Below are positions 1 through 8,643 of a stretch of 64,000 nucleotides of DNA, in pieces (position 1 is the stretch's first letter; each line of letters starts with the position of its first letter). The notes under the pieces were generated by a model. It was not told the DNA's origin and made no database searches. It saw nothing but the letters and a program-made list of their open reading frames with translations. Origin of the DNA: JBCFAY01 sp038562375. Its GTDB lineage: Bacteria; Bacillota; Clostridia; Christensenellales; CAG-138. The stretch spans positions 1-64,000 of the forward strand of contig JBCFAY010000009.1 of the NCBI GenBank assembly GCA_038562375.1. The letters are read 5' to 3'. The translations under genes and the position numbers were made by a program.

Positions 1-60
1 TTGCATGTATTAGGCACGCCGCCAGCGTTCGTCCTGAGCCAGGATCAAACTCTTGTGTTT
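1..60 (-). rRNA. rrs: 16S ribosomal RNA, 5' end only
   Basis: Read on the minus strand this is the start of a bacterial 16S rRNA, with the universal 27F site (AGAGTTTGATCCTGGCTCAG) and then the conserved GACGAACGCTGGCGGCGTGC and ACATGCAA segments. The gene continues beyond base 1 of the window. The mature 5' end is placed near base 60 by alignment to E. coli position 1 from memory. The sequence is typical of Clostridia, but 60 bases cannot fix a genus. Confidence 0.97.
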
Positions 61-207
61 ATATCCTGGTCAGTATCTCTACTGACTTCTTTACTCTTTA
101 GGTACTTCTATAGCGCGCCCCCGCGCTTGGAATTGTCTGGTTCGTCTTCTTCTTCCTTCACTATATGGTTTTCAAGGTGCGACCCTCCCTTTCGGGACAG
201 CTTCTAT
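61..207 (-). other. rRNA operon leader (transcribed spacer)
   Basis: This is the stretch between the rRNA promoter and the 16S 5' end. It holds the string CACCTTGAAAACCATATAG (minus strand, about 158-176), which resembles the CTTTGAAAAC-type element common in Firmicute pre-rRNA leaders and spacers. No open frame is convincing. Confidence 0.6.
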
Positions 208-236
208 ATCTTATCAAACACCTCCCCGCCTGTCAA
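208..236 (-). promoter_or_regulatory. rRNA operon promoter
   Basis: On the minus strand a perfect -35 TTGACA (231-236) is separated by exactly 17 bases from a -10 TAAGAT (208-213). It lies about 150 bases upstream of the 16S start, and no other gene could use it. Confidence 0.85.
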
Positions 237-251
237 CGCCTTTTTTGTCGT

Positions 252-293
252 TTTTATAAAAACAAAAAACAGGCGCGTCGGGCGCGCCTGTTT
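252..293 (-). terminator. Intrinsic terminator after pgm
   Basis: On the minus strand a GC-rich stem (AACAGGCGCG / CGCGCCTGTT, 5-base loop) is followed by TTTTTTGTTTTTAT. It lies just after the pgm stop and ends the uppP-pgm operon before the rRNA promoter. Confidence 0.9.
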
Positions 294-314
294 GCCACAT
301 AGAACCGGGAGAGT

Positions 315-2051
315 TTACCCTAAAAACGCCTCGAGCTGCGCGTTCGCGCCCGCGAGCAAAGCGCTTGCGAGCTCCTGTGCGCGCGCCTTTACCGCATCGT
401 GCACACCGACGTACAGCTTGAGCTTCGGCTCGGTTCCGGACGGCCGGATGCAGGCCCATGCATCCCCGTCCAAATCATAAAGCAATACATCCGACGGCGG
501 TAAAGCGACCGCCCGCTCCGTTCCACCCTCCAGCATAACGCACTTTGACGCGAGCAGATCCGTCGCGGTGAGCACTTTGGTTCCGCCGATCTCGCCGGGC
601 GGATTCTTCCTAAGCTTTGCCATCGCGCCCGCGATGCGTTCGAGACCTTCCTTCCCTGCGAGCGTATAGGATTTGACGCTCTCGAGGTAGTATCCGTAGC
701 GCCTATAGATCTCCTCGAGCACGTCTGCGAGCGTTTTGCCCTGCTGGGCGTAATAGAGCGCGGCTTCGGCGGCGAGCATCGTCGCCGAGATCGCATCCTT
801 ATCCCGCGAAAACGTGCCCGCGAGGAAACCGAAGCTCTCCTCGAAGCCGAACAGGAACGTATTGCGCTTTGTCTTTTCGCAGTCCGCGATGATCTCGGAG
901 ATAAAGCGAAAGCCCGTGAGCACCGTTTCCATCTTCACGCCATGCGCGGCGCAGATCGCGTCGGCCAGGCGCGTCGATACGATCGAGCGCACGGCAAGAG
1001 CATCCTTCGGCAGCGTCCCAGCAGCGCTTTTTTGTGAAAGTATATAATATAGAAGCAAACTCCCGATCTGGTTGCCGGTGAGCACGCGAAACTGCCCGCC
1101 CGCGCCGCGGACGGCGAGGCCCATGCGGTCCGCGTCGGGATCGGTGGCGACCGCGGCGTCCGCGCCAACCGCGTCGGCAAGCTCAAATGCGAGCGAGAAC
1201 GCCTTGGGGTCCTCGGGATTGGGCGCCGCGACCGTCGGGAAGCTCGAATCAGGCTTTTCCTGCGCCTCAACTACGTTCACGTTTGTAAACCCGACGCGGC
1301 GCAGCAACTCGCGCACCGGAACGTTGCCCGTGCCGTGCAGCGGAGTGTAGACAAGCTTGAGCTCGCTCCCTTTTTCATGGTCAAGCCCCGGATGAAGCAG
1401 CAGCGACGACGTCGCCGCATAGTACGCTTCATCGATCTCGCGCCCGATCATCGTAACAAAGCCTGACTCAACAGCTTTTTCCAGCGGCATGCCCGGGCCG
1501 GGAAGGCCTTTGACCAATCGGATCTGCTCGATAATCCGTTTCGCCTGCTCCGGGCCGATCTGCCCGCCGTGCTCCCAATAGACTTTGTAGCCGTTGTACT
1601 GCGGCGGATTATGGCTCGCGGTGATAACTACGCCCGCGATGCAGCCGAGCGTTGTGACCGCGAACGAGAGCTGCGGCACGGAACGCAGCGAATCGTACAA
1701 ATACGAGCGGATGCCGTTCTGCGCCAAAGTGCATGCGGTTTCGCGCGCGAACGCATCGGACATATTGCGCGAATCATAGGCGATGGCAACGCCGCGTTCG
1801 TTTGCGCCCATGATCCCGCCGAGGTATTTCGCGAGTCCCAGCGTCGCCTTCCTTACGACGTGCACGTTCATCCGGTTATCGCCCGCACCGATGACGCCCC
1901 TTAGCCCCGCCGTTCCAAAATCGAGTTCGCGATAGAACCGATCCTCCAGTTCCTTTTCATCGCCCCGAATCGACGCCAGTTCCTCCCGGAGCGCGCCGTC
2001 GAGCGCACCGTCCTCGATCCAGCTTTGATATCTCTCCCGATATTCCGCCAT
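315..2051 (-). CDS. pgm: Phosphoglucomutase / phosphomannomutase family
   Basis: This 578-residue alpha-D-phosphohexomutase interconverts hexose 1- and 6-phosphates in the cytosol, feeding sugar nucleotides for wall synthesis. The four-domain family signature is complete: the phosphoserine loop TASHNP in a long N-terminal domain, the metal-binding DPDADRMG, the sugar-binding GFEESFGF, and the phosphate-binding RPSGTEPKLK near the C-terminus. Length matches the long PgcA-type enzymes of Firmicutes. The start has GGAGGCAAGCG just upstream. It is the last gene of a same-strand run after uppP, an M28 peptidase and radC, with short gaps. Glucose versus mannose preference cannot be read from sequence. 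Confidence 0.93.
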   Translation of the reverse strand: MAEYRERYQSWIEDGALDGALREELASIRGDEKELEDRFYRELDFGTAGLRGVIGAGDNRMNVHVVRKATLGLAKYLGGIMGANERGVAIAYDSRNMSDAFARETACTLAQNGIRSYLYDSLRSVPQLSFAVTTLGCIAGVVITASHNPPQYNGYKVYWEHGGQIGPEQAKRIIEQIRLVKGLPGPGMPLEKAVESGFVTMIGREIDEAYYAATSSLLLHPGLDHEKGSELKLVYTPLHGTGNVPVRELLRRVGFTNVNVVEAQEKPDSSFPTVAAPNPEDPKAFSLAFELADAVGADAAVATDPDADRMGLAVRGAGGQFRVLTGNQIGSLLLYYILSQKSAAGTLPKDALAVRSIVSTRLADAICAAHGVKMETVLTGFRFISEIIADCEKTKRNTFLFGFEESFGFLAGTFSRDKDAISATMLAAEAALYYAQQGKTLADVLEEIYRRYGYYLESVKSYTLAGKEGLERIAGAMAKLRKNPPGEIGGTKVLTATDLLASKCVMLEGGTERAVALPPSDVLLYDLDGDAWACIRPSGTEPKLKLYVGVHDAVKARAQELASALLAGANAQLEAFLG

Positions 2052-2083
2052 TCGCTTGCCTCCAAATCTATTCTCGCGCCGGC

Positions 2084-2845
2084 CTAAGCCTCCTCGCGCG
2101 GTTTTTCCTGTTCGTGTCGGCCTTCGCTTTCGCCGCGCGCGCGACTCAGTTCGAGAATCTCCTTCCTCTGCTGCGCGGTCACCGCGCGGTTGAGCGTGAA
2201 GCTGAAGACGCTCTCGCCGCCTACGATCATATGATCGGAGAGGCCGATGCCGATCGTCGCGAGCGCGGAGCGGATGTCCTCCGTCGCTTCCCGGTCCTCT
2301 TTGGACGGCCGCACATCCCCCGAAGGATGGTTATGCGCAAGTATCACGCTGTGCGCCTGGTGGCGAAGGGCCGATTCCACGACGAGGCGCGGATGGATCA
2401 CGGTCTGGTCCAGCGTGCCCTGGCTGATCCGGTCGGCAAACAATACGCGCCCGGACTTGTCAAGGGAGATTGCAAACAGCGTCTCATAGGAGAACCCTTC
2501 CAAGAGCGTAATACAGTAGCTCATCACGTCCGCCGGAGTTCGAAGCCTCTCGTTGCGGCCGGGTTTTTTGATGCGCAGCATCAGCGCGCCCACGAGCGAA
2601 AGCAGCGCCGCCGCCTGCTCGCCGACGTCCTTTGTCAGCATCAGATCCCGCGCATCCGCGCCGAATACCCCCGCGAGCGAGCCGTAGCGTTTCATCAGCC
2701 GGTGCGCGAGCTCGTTGGTATCGCGCCGGGGGATTCCATAGGTAAGGAGCAGCTCGAGCGCCTCATGATCCTCGAACCCATTGAGTCCGTGATCCATCAG
2801 ACGCTTGCGCAGCCGGGCGCGATGCCCCGCGTGTACGTCGTCCAT
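2084..2845 (-). CDS. radC: RadC-family JAB/MPN protein
   Basis: This is a 253-residue RadC family protein. Residues 1-90 form the helix-hairpin-helix-like region. The C-terminal JAB1/MPN domain has the metal-binding motif HNHPSGDVRPSKED, with H171, H173, S181 and D184 all present. The family was once linked to DNA repair, but its cellular role is unsettled; a metalloprotease or nuclease activity is plausible. The ATG at 2843-2845 is preferred over upstream in-frame codons because it has GGAGGCGGC directly before it and upstream residues do not resemble the family. It sits 50 bases downstream of the M28 peptidase and 32 bases upstream of pgm. Confidence 0.92.
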   Translation of the reverse strand: MDDVHAGHRARLRKRLMDHGLNGFEDHEALELLLTYGIPRRDTNELAHRLMKRYGSLAGVFGADARDLMLTKDVGEQAAALLSLVGALMLRIKKPGRNERLRTPADVMSYCITLLEGFSYETLFAISLDKSGRVLFADRISQGTLDQTVIHPRLVVESALRHQAHSVILAHNHPSGDVRPSKEDREATEDIRSALATIGIGLSDHMIVGGESVFSFTLNRAVTAQQRKEILELSRARGESEGRHEQEKPREEA

Positions 2846-2895
2846 GCCGCCTCCTTCGGGTTCGCCATCCGCTTCCGTGCGGCGGCAATCCCAAC

Positions 2896-3837
2896 TTATG
2901 CTTGAGCCCGATCGGTATTCTCCAAAAGCGCCGCGAGCGTCTGTACAACCGCCTGAAGATTGTTTTCGTCCAACACCGTATCCCTGGCGGTATGGATGCG
3001 GTTCATATAGAGGCCAAAAGCCTTGCTGCGCCTGAACGCGCCCACGCCCACGCCGAGCCGGAAACTCATTTGATCGCTCGGGAAAAACCAGCCCTTTTCG
3101 GAGGCGACGCCGAGTTTCTTTCCCTGCTGCGGGCAAAGGCTCGCGTTGAGCCGCTCGATAAATCCTTGATCCGCGCGCGCCGCTTTTGAAGGGAAGAACA
3201 GGATTTCATCGCCGTCCCCCACGCAATCGATGTTCACGACGATCTTGCCCGAAAGCTTTTTCCCGTGCCTGCCCGCGAACGCGGAGGAACCGAGCAGGCC
3301 AAATTCCTCGTGGTCGAAAAACACGAACGCCGCGCGATGACGAAGCCGCTCGGGAAGAGCCGCCATCAGTTCCGTGAGCGTCGCGACGCCCGAGGTATTG
3401 TCGTTCCGGTTGTTCTTGTTCGCGCCGCCCATGAACAAAAACACGGCCAGGGCAATGAACAGCACAAGGCCAAGCTCCATCGCCCAGAACGGGCTCAGGC
3501 CCGTCGCCGCCGTTGCGGCAAAACTCAGCGCGAATATCGCCAAAACCCACGCGAGTTGGTATAAAAGGGATAACAAAAGGCTGCGCGGCAATATGATATT
3601 CGCCGGAACCCGCATCCTCGGCGGCGTGTCGTAATGTGCGGTGAACAGGAGTTCGGCCTTTTCCGGATCGCCGACCACGATGTTGTGGTTTTTGAGCAGC
3701 ATCCGGTCGGCGCTTTGGCGAGGCTCGAGTCCCAGCGGCTCAAGCCCGTCGCGAAGCGCGTTGAAAAACGCCTGCTTTTGATCCTTTCGAAAGCGTATCC
3801 CGTGCCGCTCGATGATCTGCTTTGTAAGTGGCTGCAT
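2896..3837 (-). CDS. Membrane-anchored M28-family metallopeptidase
   Basis: This 313-residue protein has the zinc-peptidase ligands of family M28: H68 and D70 in TAHYDTP, the bridging D146 in NDNTSG, the catalytic pair in DHEEFG (E177, E178), an aspartate in NIDCVGDGDE and a late histidine in NRIHTARD. Two hydrophobic segments (about 87-107 and 119-137) are inserted between the first ligands and the bridging aspartate, so the protein is probably membrane bound. Substrate is unknown; aminopeptidase activity is the usual inference. The start at 3837 follows the uppP stop by 14 bases and has only a weak ribosome binding site, suggesting translational coupling to uppP. Confidence 0.8.
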   Translation of the reverse strand: MQPLTKQIIERHGIRFRKDQKQAFFNALRDGLEPLGLEPRQSADRMLLKNHNIVVGDPEKAELLFTAHYDTPPRMRVPANIILPRSLLLSLLYQLAWVLAIFALSFAATAATGLSPFWAMELGLVLFIALAVFLFMGGANKNNRNDNTSGVATLTELMAALPERLRHRAAFVFFDHEEFGLLGSSAFAGRHGKKLSGKIVVNIDCVGDGDEILFFPSKAARADQGFIERLNASLCPQQGKKLGVASEKGWFFPSDQMSFRLGVGVGAFRRSKAFGLYMNRIHTARDTVLDENNLQAVVQTLAALLENTDRAQA

Positions 3838-3851
3838 GATATTCCCGTTAC

Positions 3852-4646
3852 CTATGCAAGCGGATTGGCGAAGAACAGATGGAAAACGAACTGATCGAGC
3901 AGCACCAGCACGCCCAATATGACCACATAATACGCAAAGCCTTTGAGCTTGCCTTTGGCAACAAGCTTGAGCATCGCCTTGATCGCGAAATACCCGCTGA
4001 CCGCGGCGACGGCCATGCCCGCGAGCACGGGGAGCCAATCGATCGCCACGGGCGACGCGATCACGTCGGGCACCTGCATCACCACCGCCCCGAGGATCGC
4101 AGGTATGCTCAAAAGGAATGAAAAATCCGCCGCTTCCTTGCGCTCAAGGCCCGTGAACAGGCCGCCCGATATGGTGCTGCCCGAGCGCGAGATGCCCGGG
4201 AGTATCGCCACGCCCTGCACAAGGCCGATCAAGAGCGCGTCCCCGGCGCGCATGTTGGAGATTCGTTTGTGCCTCGGCCGGGCGCGCTCGCTCAAGAGCA
4301 GCAATACGGCCGTGGCAAGAAACCCGATGCCCAAAAACGCGCCGCCGAACGACCCCTCGATAAAGTCGCGAAACAAGAACGCTATGGCGGTCGTTACCGC
4401 CGTGGAAAGGAGCAGCATCCCGACCTTGCGCTGGAACGGATGCAGTATCATCGCCCAAATCTGTTCCCAGAACACAATGAAAACCGCGATGAGCGTGCCC
4501 ACATGCAGCATCGTGTCGAAAAACAATGCGCCCTCGTTCAGCCTGAATATGTTTTGTAGCAGCACGAGATGCCCCGAACTTGAGACCGGCAAAAACTCGC
4601 ATAACCCCTGCACGAGCCCTAAAAGCATCGCGCTCCAAATCGTCAT
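3852..4646 (-). CDS. uppP: Undecaprenyl-diphosphatase UppP (BacA)
   Basis: This 264-residue multi-pass membrane enzyme dephosphorylates undecaprenyl diphosphate to recycle the lipid carrier for peptidoglycan. It also gives bacitracin tolerance. Both family motifs are present: the N-terminal QGLCEFLPVSSSGH region and the PGISRSGST motif in the middle. Most of the chain is hydrophobic, as expected. AAGGAG precedes the start. It is the first gene of a minus-strand operon (uppP, M28 peptidase, radC, pgm) and has its own promoter at 4723-4751. Confidence 0.96.
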   Translation of the reverse strand: MTIWSAMLLGLVQGLCEFLPVSSSGHLVLLQNIFRLNEGALFFDTMLHVGTLIAVFIVFWEQIWAMILHPFQRKVGMLLLSTAVTTAIAFLFRDFIEGSFGGAFLGIGFLATAVLLLLSERARPRHKRISNMRAGDALLIGLVQGVAILPGISRSGSTISGGLFTGLERKEAADFSFLLSIPAILGAVVMQVPDVIASPVAIDWLPVLAGMAVAAVSGYFAIKAMLKLVAKGKLKGFAYYVVILGVLVLLDQFVFHLFFANPLA

Positions 4647-4722
4647 ACCGAAATTACTCCTTTATTGCATCGATGGGCGCGCTTTAAAACATCGAGGCGG
4701 CGCGCCCGTTTCTCCTTCCAAC

Positions 4723-4751
4723 ATCATATGCCATGCGCCTTAGCTTTACAA
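4723..4751 (-). promoter_or_regulatory. Promoter of the uppP operon
   Basis: On the minus strand, TTGTAA (4746-4751), 17 bases and TATGAT (4723-4728). Its -35 box overlaps the -35 box of the divergent ychF promoter. Confidence 0.65.
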
Positions 4752-4773
4752 GTGATTTTAGCCCTATTATAAT
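4745..4773 (+). promoter_or_regulatory. Promoter of ychF
   Basis: TTTACA (4745-4750), 17 bases, then a perfect TATAAT (4768-4773), about 40 bases upstream of the ychF start codon. Confidence 0.8.
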
Positions 4774-4813
4774 GATACGGACAAGCGATGAGGAACCGAA
4801 AGGATACTGCCAT

Positions 4814-5905
4814 ATGAAGCTCGGCGTCGTAGGACTCCCCAACGTGGGCAAGAGCACACTCTTCAATGCGATCACACAGGCGGGCGCACAGGCCGCCAAT
4901 TACCCGTTTTGCACCATCGAACCGAACGTCGGCGTCGTCGCCGTACCGGACGAACGCCTCGATGTGCTCGCCAAAATGCACAACCCCGAGAAGATCACCC
5001 CGGCCGTAATCGAGTTCGTCGATATCGCAGGGCTGGTCGAAGGCGCTTCGCGCGGTGAAGGCCTGGGGAATAAATTTCTGTCCCACATCCGGGAGGTGGA
5101 CGCCATCGTCCACGTCGTGCGCTGCTTTGAGGACGACAACATCGTGCATGTCTGCGGCTGCATCGACCCCGAGCGCGACGTGGAAACGATCAACCTCGAG
5201 TTGATATTCGCGGACATGGAAGCCGTGCAGCGCCGCGCCGACCGCGCGCAGAAGGCCGCAAAAGGCGGCGATAAAAAGCTTCTGGACGAGGCGGAGCTTT
5301 TAAAGCGCATCCTCGCCGACCTCGAACGCGGCGTTCCCGCACGAGCGATGAAGTTTGATCCCGCCGAGCGCGAATACATTAAATCCCTGTTTCTGCTCAC
5401 GGACAAGCCCGTGATCTATATCGCCAACATCGCGGAGGAAGATCTCAGCAAACCCGCCTCCGAACAGGTAAAAAAGCTCTTCGCGCTCGCAGCGAACGAG
5501 AGGGCGCAGGCGCTCGCCATCTCCGCGCGCGTGGAGGAGGAAATCTCCTCTCTCGACCCGGAAGAAAAACAATCGTTTATCGAGGAGCTCGGTCTGGGCG
5601 AAAGCGGCCTGGACAAGCTCATCCGCGCCGGATACGAGCTTTTGGGGCTTATCAGCTTTCTTACCGCCGGGCCCAAGGAGGTGCGCGCATGGACGATCCC
5701 GCGCGGTTTTCGCGCGCCGCAGGCGGCGGGGAAAATCCATACGGATTTCGAACGGGGATTCATCCGCGCCGAGGTCGTCAATTACTCGGTGCTCCTAGAG
5801 TACGGCAGTATGCAGGCGTGCCGCGAGAACGGCCTGATCCGCTCGGAAGGCAAGGAATATGTGATGCAGGACGGAGACATCGTGCTCTTCCGGTTCAACG
5901 TATAG
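4814..5905 (+). CDS. ychF: YchF/OLA1 family ribosome-associated ATPase
   Basis: This 363-residue protein is a universally conserved Obg-related P-loop protein that binds ATP as well as GTP and associates with ribosomes. The G1 loop GLPNVGKST starts at residue 7, G3 is in DIAGLVEGASRGEGLG, and a C-terminal TGS-like domain ends the protein. Length equals the E. coli protein. The ATG at 4814 is chosen over an in-frame ATG 27 codons upstream because it begins the conserved MKLGVVGLPN start and follows the promoter by a normal distance. Its operon position is unclear; the VOC gene follows after 148 bases. Confidence 0.97.
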   Translation: MKLGVVGLPNVGKSTLFNAITQAGAQAANYPFCTIEPNVGVVAVPDERLDVLAKMHNPEKITPAVIEFVDIAGLVEGASRGEGLGNKFLSHIREVDAIVHVVRCFEDDNIVHVCGCIDPERDVETINLELIFADMEAVQRRADRAQKAAKGGDKKLLDEAELLKRILADLERGVPARAMKFDPAEREYIKSLFLLTDKPVIYIANIAEEDLSKPASEQVKKLFALAANERAQALAISARVEEEISSLDPEEKQSFIEELGLGESGLDKLIRAGYELLGLISFLTAGPKEVRAWTIPRGFRAPQAAGKIHTDFERGFIRAEVVNYSVLLEYGSMQACRENGLIRSEGKEYVMQDGDIVLFRFNV

Positions 5906-6053
5906 TCCGGACGGGTTATTTCCCGGGAAATGACAGAATAGTTCAATTCTCTTATAGTCCGAGCGTTTTTCGCCGGAGAGTAAAATGCATCCTTTTGGCC
6001 CGCTTTTGCGCGCCGGGAACACAAAGGAACGAAACGATAAGGAGGCGTCAAAA

Positions 6054-6416
6054 ATGAAATTCACCTGGGTCACATTGAGGGTACGCAATCTGGAGCGCTC
6101 GATGGAGTTCTATCAGGGCGTTCTCGATCTTCCCAAGCACAGCACGCACGGGCAGGGCGGAACGAGGATCATCATGCTCGGCAAGGATAAAGAGCCCCTG
6201 GTCGAGCTGATCGAAGAGGCCGATTCCCCCGCCACCGAGCCGGGCACGGGCATCTCGGTCGGATTTGCGGTTGATTCGCTGGAGGACGCGATTTCACATG
6301 TGGAAAAGCACGGCTATCCCGTGGCGATCGGGCCGATCGCGCCCAACCCGCACGTGCGCTTCGTATACATCCATGATCCGGACGGGTATCTGGTGCAGCT
6401 GGTCGAAACGAAATAA
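6054..6416 (+). CDS. VOC (glyoxalase/bleomycin-resistance fold) family protein
   Basis: This 120-residue protein has the paired beta-alpha-beta-beta-beta modules of the vicinal oxygen chelate superfamily. It opens with WVTLRVRNLERSMEFYQGVL and ends with FVYIHDPDGYLVQLVE, where the final E is a usual metal ligand. Lactoylglutathione-lyase-like annotation is common, but a Firmicute without evidence of glutathione makes another substrate likely. The start at 6054 has a strong AAGGAGG. A strong hairpin follows the gene. Confidence 0.85.
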   Translation: MKFTWVTLRVRNLERSMEFYQGVLDLPKHSTHGQGGTRIIMLGKDKEPLVELIEEADSPATEPGTGISVGFAVDSLEDAISHVEKHGYPVAIGPIAPNPHVRFVYIHDPDGYLVQLVETK

Positions 6417-6434
6417 ACCGATCCTAAACATAAA

Positions 6435-6460
6435 CGGCCCCGGAATATGTTCCGGGGCCG
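6435..6460. terminator. Bidirectional terminator between the VOC gene and the ACT gene
   Basis: A perfect 11-bp stem, CGGCCCCGGAA / TTCCGGGGCCG, with loop TATG. The plus side runs into a CTTTT tail at 6475-6480, while the minus side is followed by TTTATGTTT. It separates convergent genes. Confidence 0.8.
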
Positions 6461-6505
6461 AAGCCGTCTATAAGCCTTTTGGAATCCGACGCGGCCTTAC
6501 GCCGC

Positions 6506-6937
6506 TTAGATCTCGAGCATTTCCTCGGCATTGAGCACCGGGAAACCGCGATCCTTTAACAGGCGCGCGCCCTTTTCGTTATCGTCGAGGCACAGGAGCA
6601 CCGCCGCGAAGCCGCTCGACCTCGAAATGAAGGAATAAGCGTATTCGACGCTCAGGCCGTCCTCGCGCAGCGCCACCAGCACGTCGTGGAGGCCGCCCGC
6701 GCGATCCTGCAGCCGCACCGCCACGATCTTGGTCATCGAAACCGTGAACTGCGCCTCGCGCAGCACGGCGAACGTCTTGTCGGGATCGCTCACCATCATG
6801 CGCAGTATACCGAAGTTCGTCGTATCCGCGACGCAGAAGGCATGGATGTCGATGCCGTTATCCGCGAGCATCTGCGTTACTTCCGCGAGGCTTCCCGGCC
6901 TGTTCTCCACAAAGACGGAAATCTGTTTGATCAACAT
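6506..6937 (-). CDS. Tandem ACT-domain protein, partner of PaaK
   Basis: This 143-residue protein consists only of two ACT domains (about 1-68 and 70-143), opening with IKQISVFVENRPGSLAEVT. It has no catalytic domain. Tandem ACT proteins next to phenylacetate-CoA ligase genes are common in anaerobes and probably sense an aromatic amino acid or related ligand. It lies 148 bases downstream of paaK on the same strand. The start has GGGAGCGCC upstream, an acceptable site. The ligand cannot be read from sequence. Confidence 0.88.
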   Translation of the reverse strand: MLIKQISVFVENRPGSLAEVTQMLADNGIDIHAFCVADTTNFGILRMMVSDPDKTFAVLREAQFTVSMTKIVAVRLQDRAGGLHDVLVALREDGLSVEYAYSFISRSSGFAAVLLCLDDNEKGARLLKDRGFPVLNAEEMLEI

Positions 6938-7085
6938 GGCGCTCCCTCTCTTTCATCCGTTTCTATTATTGCCGAAGTCCTTGGATTTTCGCTGTTTCGG
7001 CAAGCTCTACGCCAAAGCCTACGGCTTTGACTACTATTATATACCCCTTTACCCAAAGTTTAACATGCCCCGCCGAATAGGGCAA

Positions 7086-8393
7086 TTACTTTGACTCGGA
7101 CCTTAGATCCAAGACGCGCTTCGCTTTTCCGGTGGAGCGCTCGATCGTTTTGGGAGCGACCAGCGTCACGTCGCACTCGAGGCCCAGCACCGAGCGCAGT
7201 TTTTCGTGGATCGTCTTCTGGGTCGCCTCGAGCCGCTTGAAATTCTCGAGCACCGACGAATCGATCAGCTCGACCTGCACCTCCAGCGCATCCATACGCC
7301 CCTTCTTCTTGAGCACGAGCAGATAGTGCGGCCCGATGCCGATGTCGGAAAGCTGTACCAGAACGCTCTCGATCTGGGACGGGAACACGTTGACGCCCTT
7401 GATGATGAGCATATCGTCGCTGCGTCCGCGGATCTTATCCATGCGCGCGTGCGTGCGTCCGCAGGCGCAGGGTTCGGTGATCAGGCGCGAGATGTCGCGC
7501 GTGCGGTATCGAAGCAGCGGGAACGCCTCCTTGGAGACGGGCGTGACCACGACCTCGCCGTATTCGCCGTCGGGAACCGGCTCGCCGGTCTCGGGATTGA
7601 TGATCTCCACGATAAAGTGATCCTCCGCGATGTGCAGCCCCGTTCTAAGCTCGCACTCGCCGGACACGCCCGGGCCGATCAGCTCGCTCATGCCGTAGTT
7701 GTCCGTTGCGAGGATGCCGAAATTCTGCTCGATCAGCGCGCGCATCTCGGGTGTGCAGCCTTCCGCGCCGAAGAGCCCTATGCGCAGCTTAAGCCTCTCG
7801 CGCAGATTGCGCTCCGCCGCGACCTCGCTCAGGTATACGGCGTAGGACGGGGTGGCCACAAGCACCGTGGTGCCGAAATCCTCCATGATCATCAGCTGCT
7901 TGTCCGTATTGCCCGAGGACATCGGGATCACCGTGCAGCCCACCTTCTCGAGGCCCTGGTGCAGTCCGAGCGCGCCGGTAAAGAGGCCGTAGCCGAACGA
8001 GATCTGGGCGATATCGTCCTTTGTAACGCCCGTCATCACAATAAGCCGGGCGACGCAGTCGCTCCAAACGTCGAGGTCGTGGCGCGTGTAGCCGACCACC
8101 GTAGGCTTGCCCGTGGTGCCGGAGCTCGCGTGGATGCGCACGACGTCGCGCATGTCCGCCGCGAACATGCCGAACGGATAGTTGAGCCTTAAATCCTCCT
8201 TCGTCGTGAGGGGAATCCTCCTTAAATCCTCCAGCGAACGAATGTCCTCCGGCTTGATCCCAAGGGAATCAAAACGCTCGCGATACAGGGGAACGCGGTT
8301 ATAGACAAGCTCGACGGTCTTCTTCAGACGCTCCAGCTGAAGCTCCTTGATCCGCTCGCGGGACATCGTCTCGATTTCCTGCTGAAAAAACAT
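7086..8393 (-). CDS. paaK: Phenylacetate-CoA ligase (PaaK family)
   Basis: This 435-residue adenylate-forming enzyme activates arylacetates (phenylacetate, possibly indole- or hydroxyphenylacetate) to CoA thioesters using ATP. The AMP-binding P-loop SSGTTGKPTVVGYT is at residues 90-103. DNYGMSE and YRTRDISR are further family signatures, and length is normal. The ATG at 8391-8393 is chosen because GAGAGGTG precedes it; an upstream ATG ten codons earlier has no ribosome binding site. It is preceded by a promoter, a 26-residue leader peptide and a GC-rich hairpin, suggesting attenuation. In anaerobes this family pairs with indolepyruvate ferredoxin oxidoreductase and can run toward or away from amino acids. 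Confidence 0.93.
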   Translation of the reverse strand: MFFQQEIETMSRERIKELQLERLKKTVELVYNRVPLYRERFDSLGIKPEDIRSLEDLRRIPLTTKEDLRLNYPFGMFAADMRDVVRIHASSGTTGKPTVVGYTRHDLDVWSDCVARLIVMTGVTKDDIAQISFGYGLFTGALGLHQGLEKVGCTVIPMSSGNTDKQLMIMEDFGTTVLVATPSYAVYLSEVAAERNLRERLKLRIGLFGAEGCTPEMRALIEQNFGILATDNYGMSELIGPGVSGECELRTGLHIAEDHFIVEIINPETGEPVPDGEYGEVVVTPVSKEAFPLLRYRTRDISRLITEPCACGRTHARMDKIRGRSDDMLIIKGVNVFPSQIESVLVQLSDIGIGPHYLLVLKKKGRMDALEVQVELIDSSVLENFKRLEATQKTIHEKLRSVLGLECDVTLVAPKTIERSTGKAKRVLDLRSESK

Positions 8394-8486
8394 GCTGCAC
8401 CTCTCTCGGTTTGATTGATTCATCCGGTCGCGCCGCGCGCCCGGATTCGGAATGCATCGCGCTTAAGCCGCGCGAAAATATAAATA

Positions 8487-8511
8487 GGCCGCAGCGCACT
8501 CCGCTGCGGCC
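8487..8511 (-). terminator. Attenuator-like hairpin in the paaK leader
   Basis: On the minus strand, GGCCGCAGCG / CGCTGCGGCC with loop GAGTG is a perfect 10-bp stem, followed by TATTTATATTTT. It lies between the leader peptide stop and the paaK start, downstream of the promoter, so it would stop transcription before paaK unless prevented from forming. Confidence 0.65.
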
Positions 8512-8537
8512 CTTTTAAAAGAGTCTATACAGGGGAA

Positions 8538-8618
8538 CTACGCTTGAGACAACGCCGATTTGCCGCCCTTTAGGCGGCCCGAATAAGAATAGCTGACTGT
8601 TCCGATCAAAAGGCGCAT
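8538..8618 (-). CDS. Putative paaK leader peptide, 26 aa
   Basis: A small open frame with a good ribosome binding site (AAGGGG, 6 bases before ATG) begins 26 bases after the -10 box of a consensus promoter. It encodes a 26-residue peptide containing SYSYSG (Tyr codons 10 and 12). It ends 27 bases before the attenuator hairpin. A second stem (GCCGCC / GGCGGC, 8562-8578) lies within the frame just after the Tyr codons. Its 3' arm could pair with five bases of the terminator 5' arm. The frame shares CTTATTCGGG with the divergent aro leader. Function as a sensing peptide is inference. Confidence 0.55.
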   Translation of the reverse strand: MRLLIGTVSYSYSGRLKGGKSALSQA

Positions 8619-8643
8619 CTGTTTCCCCTTTGCGATTTGTTAT

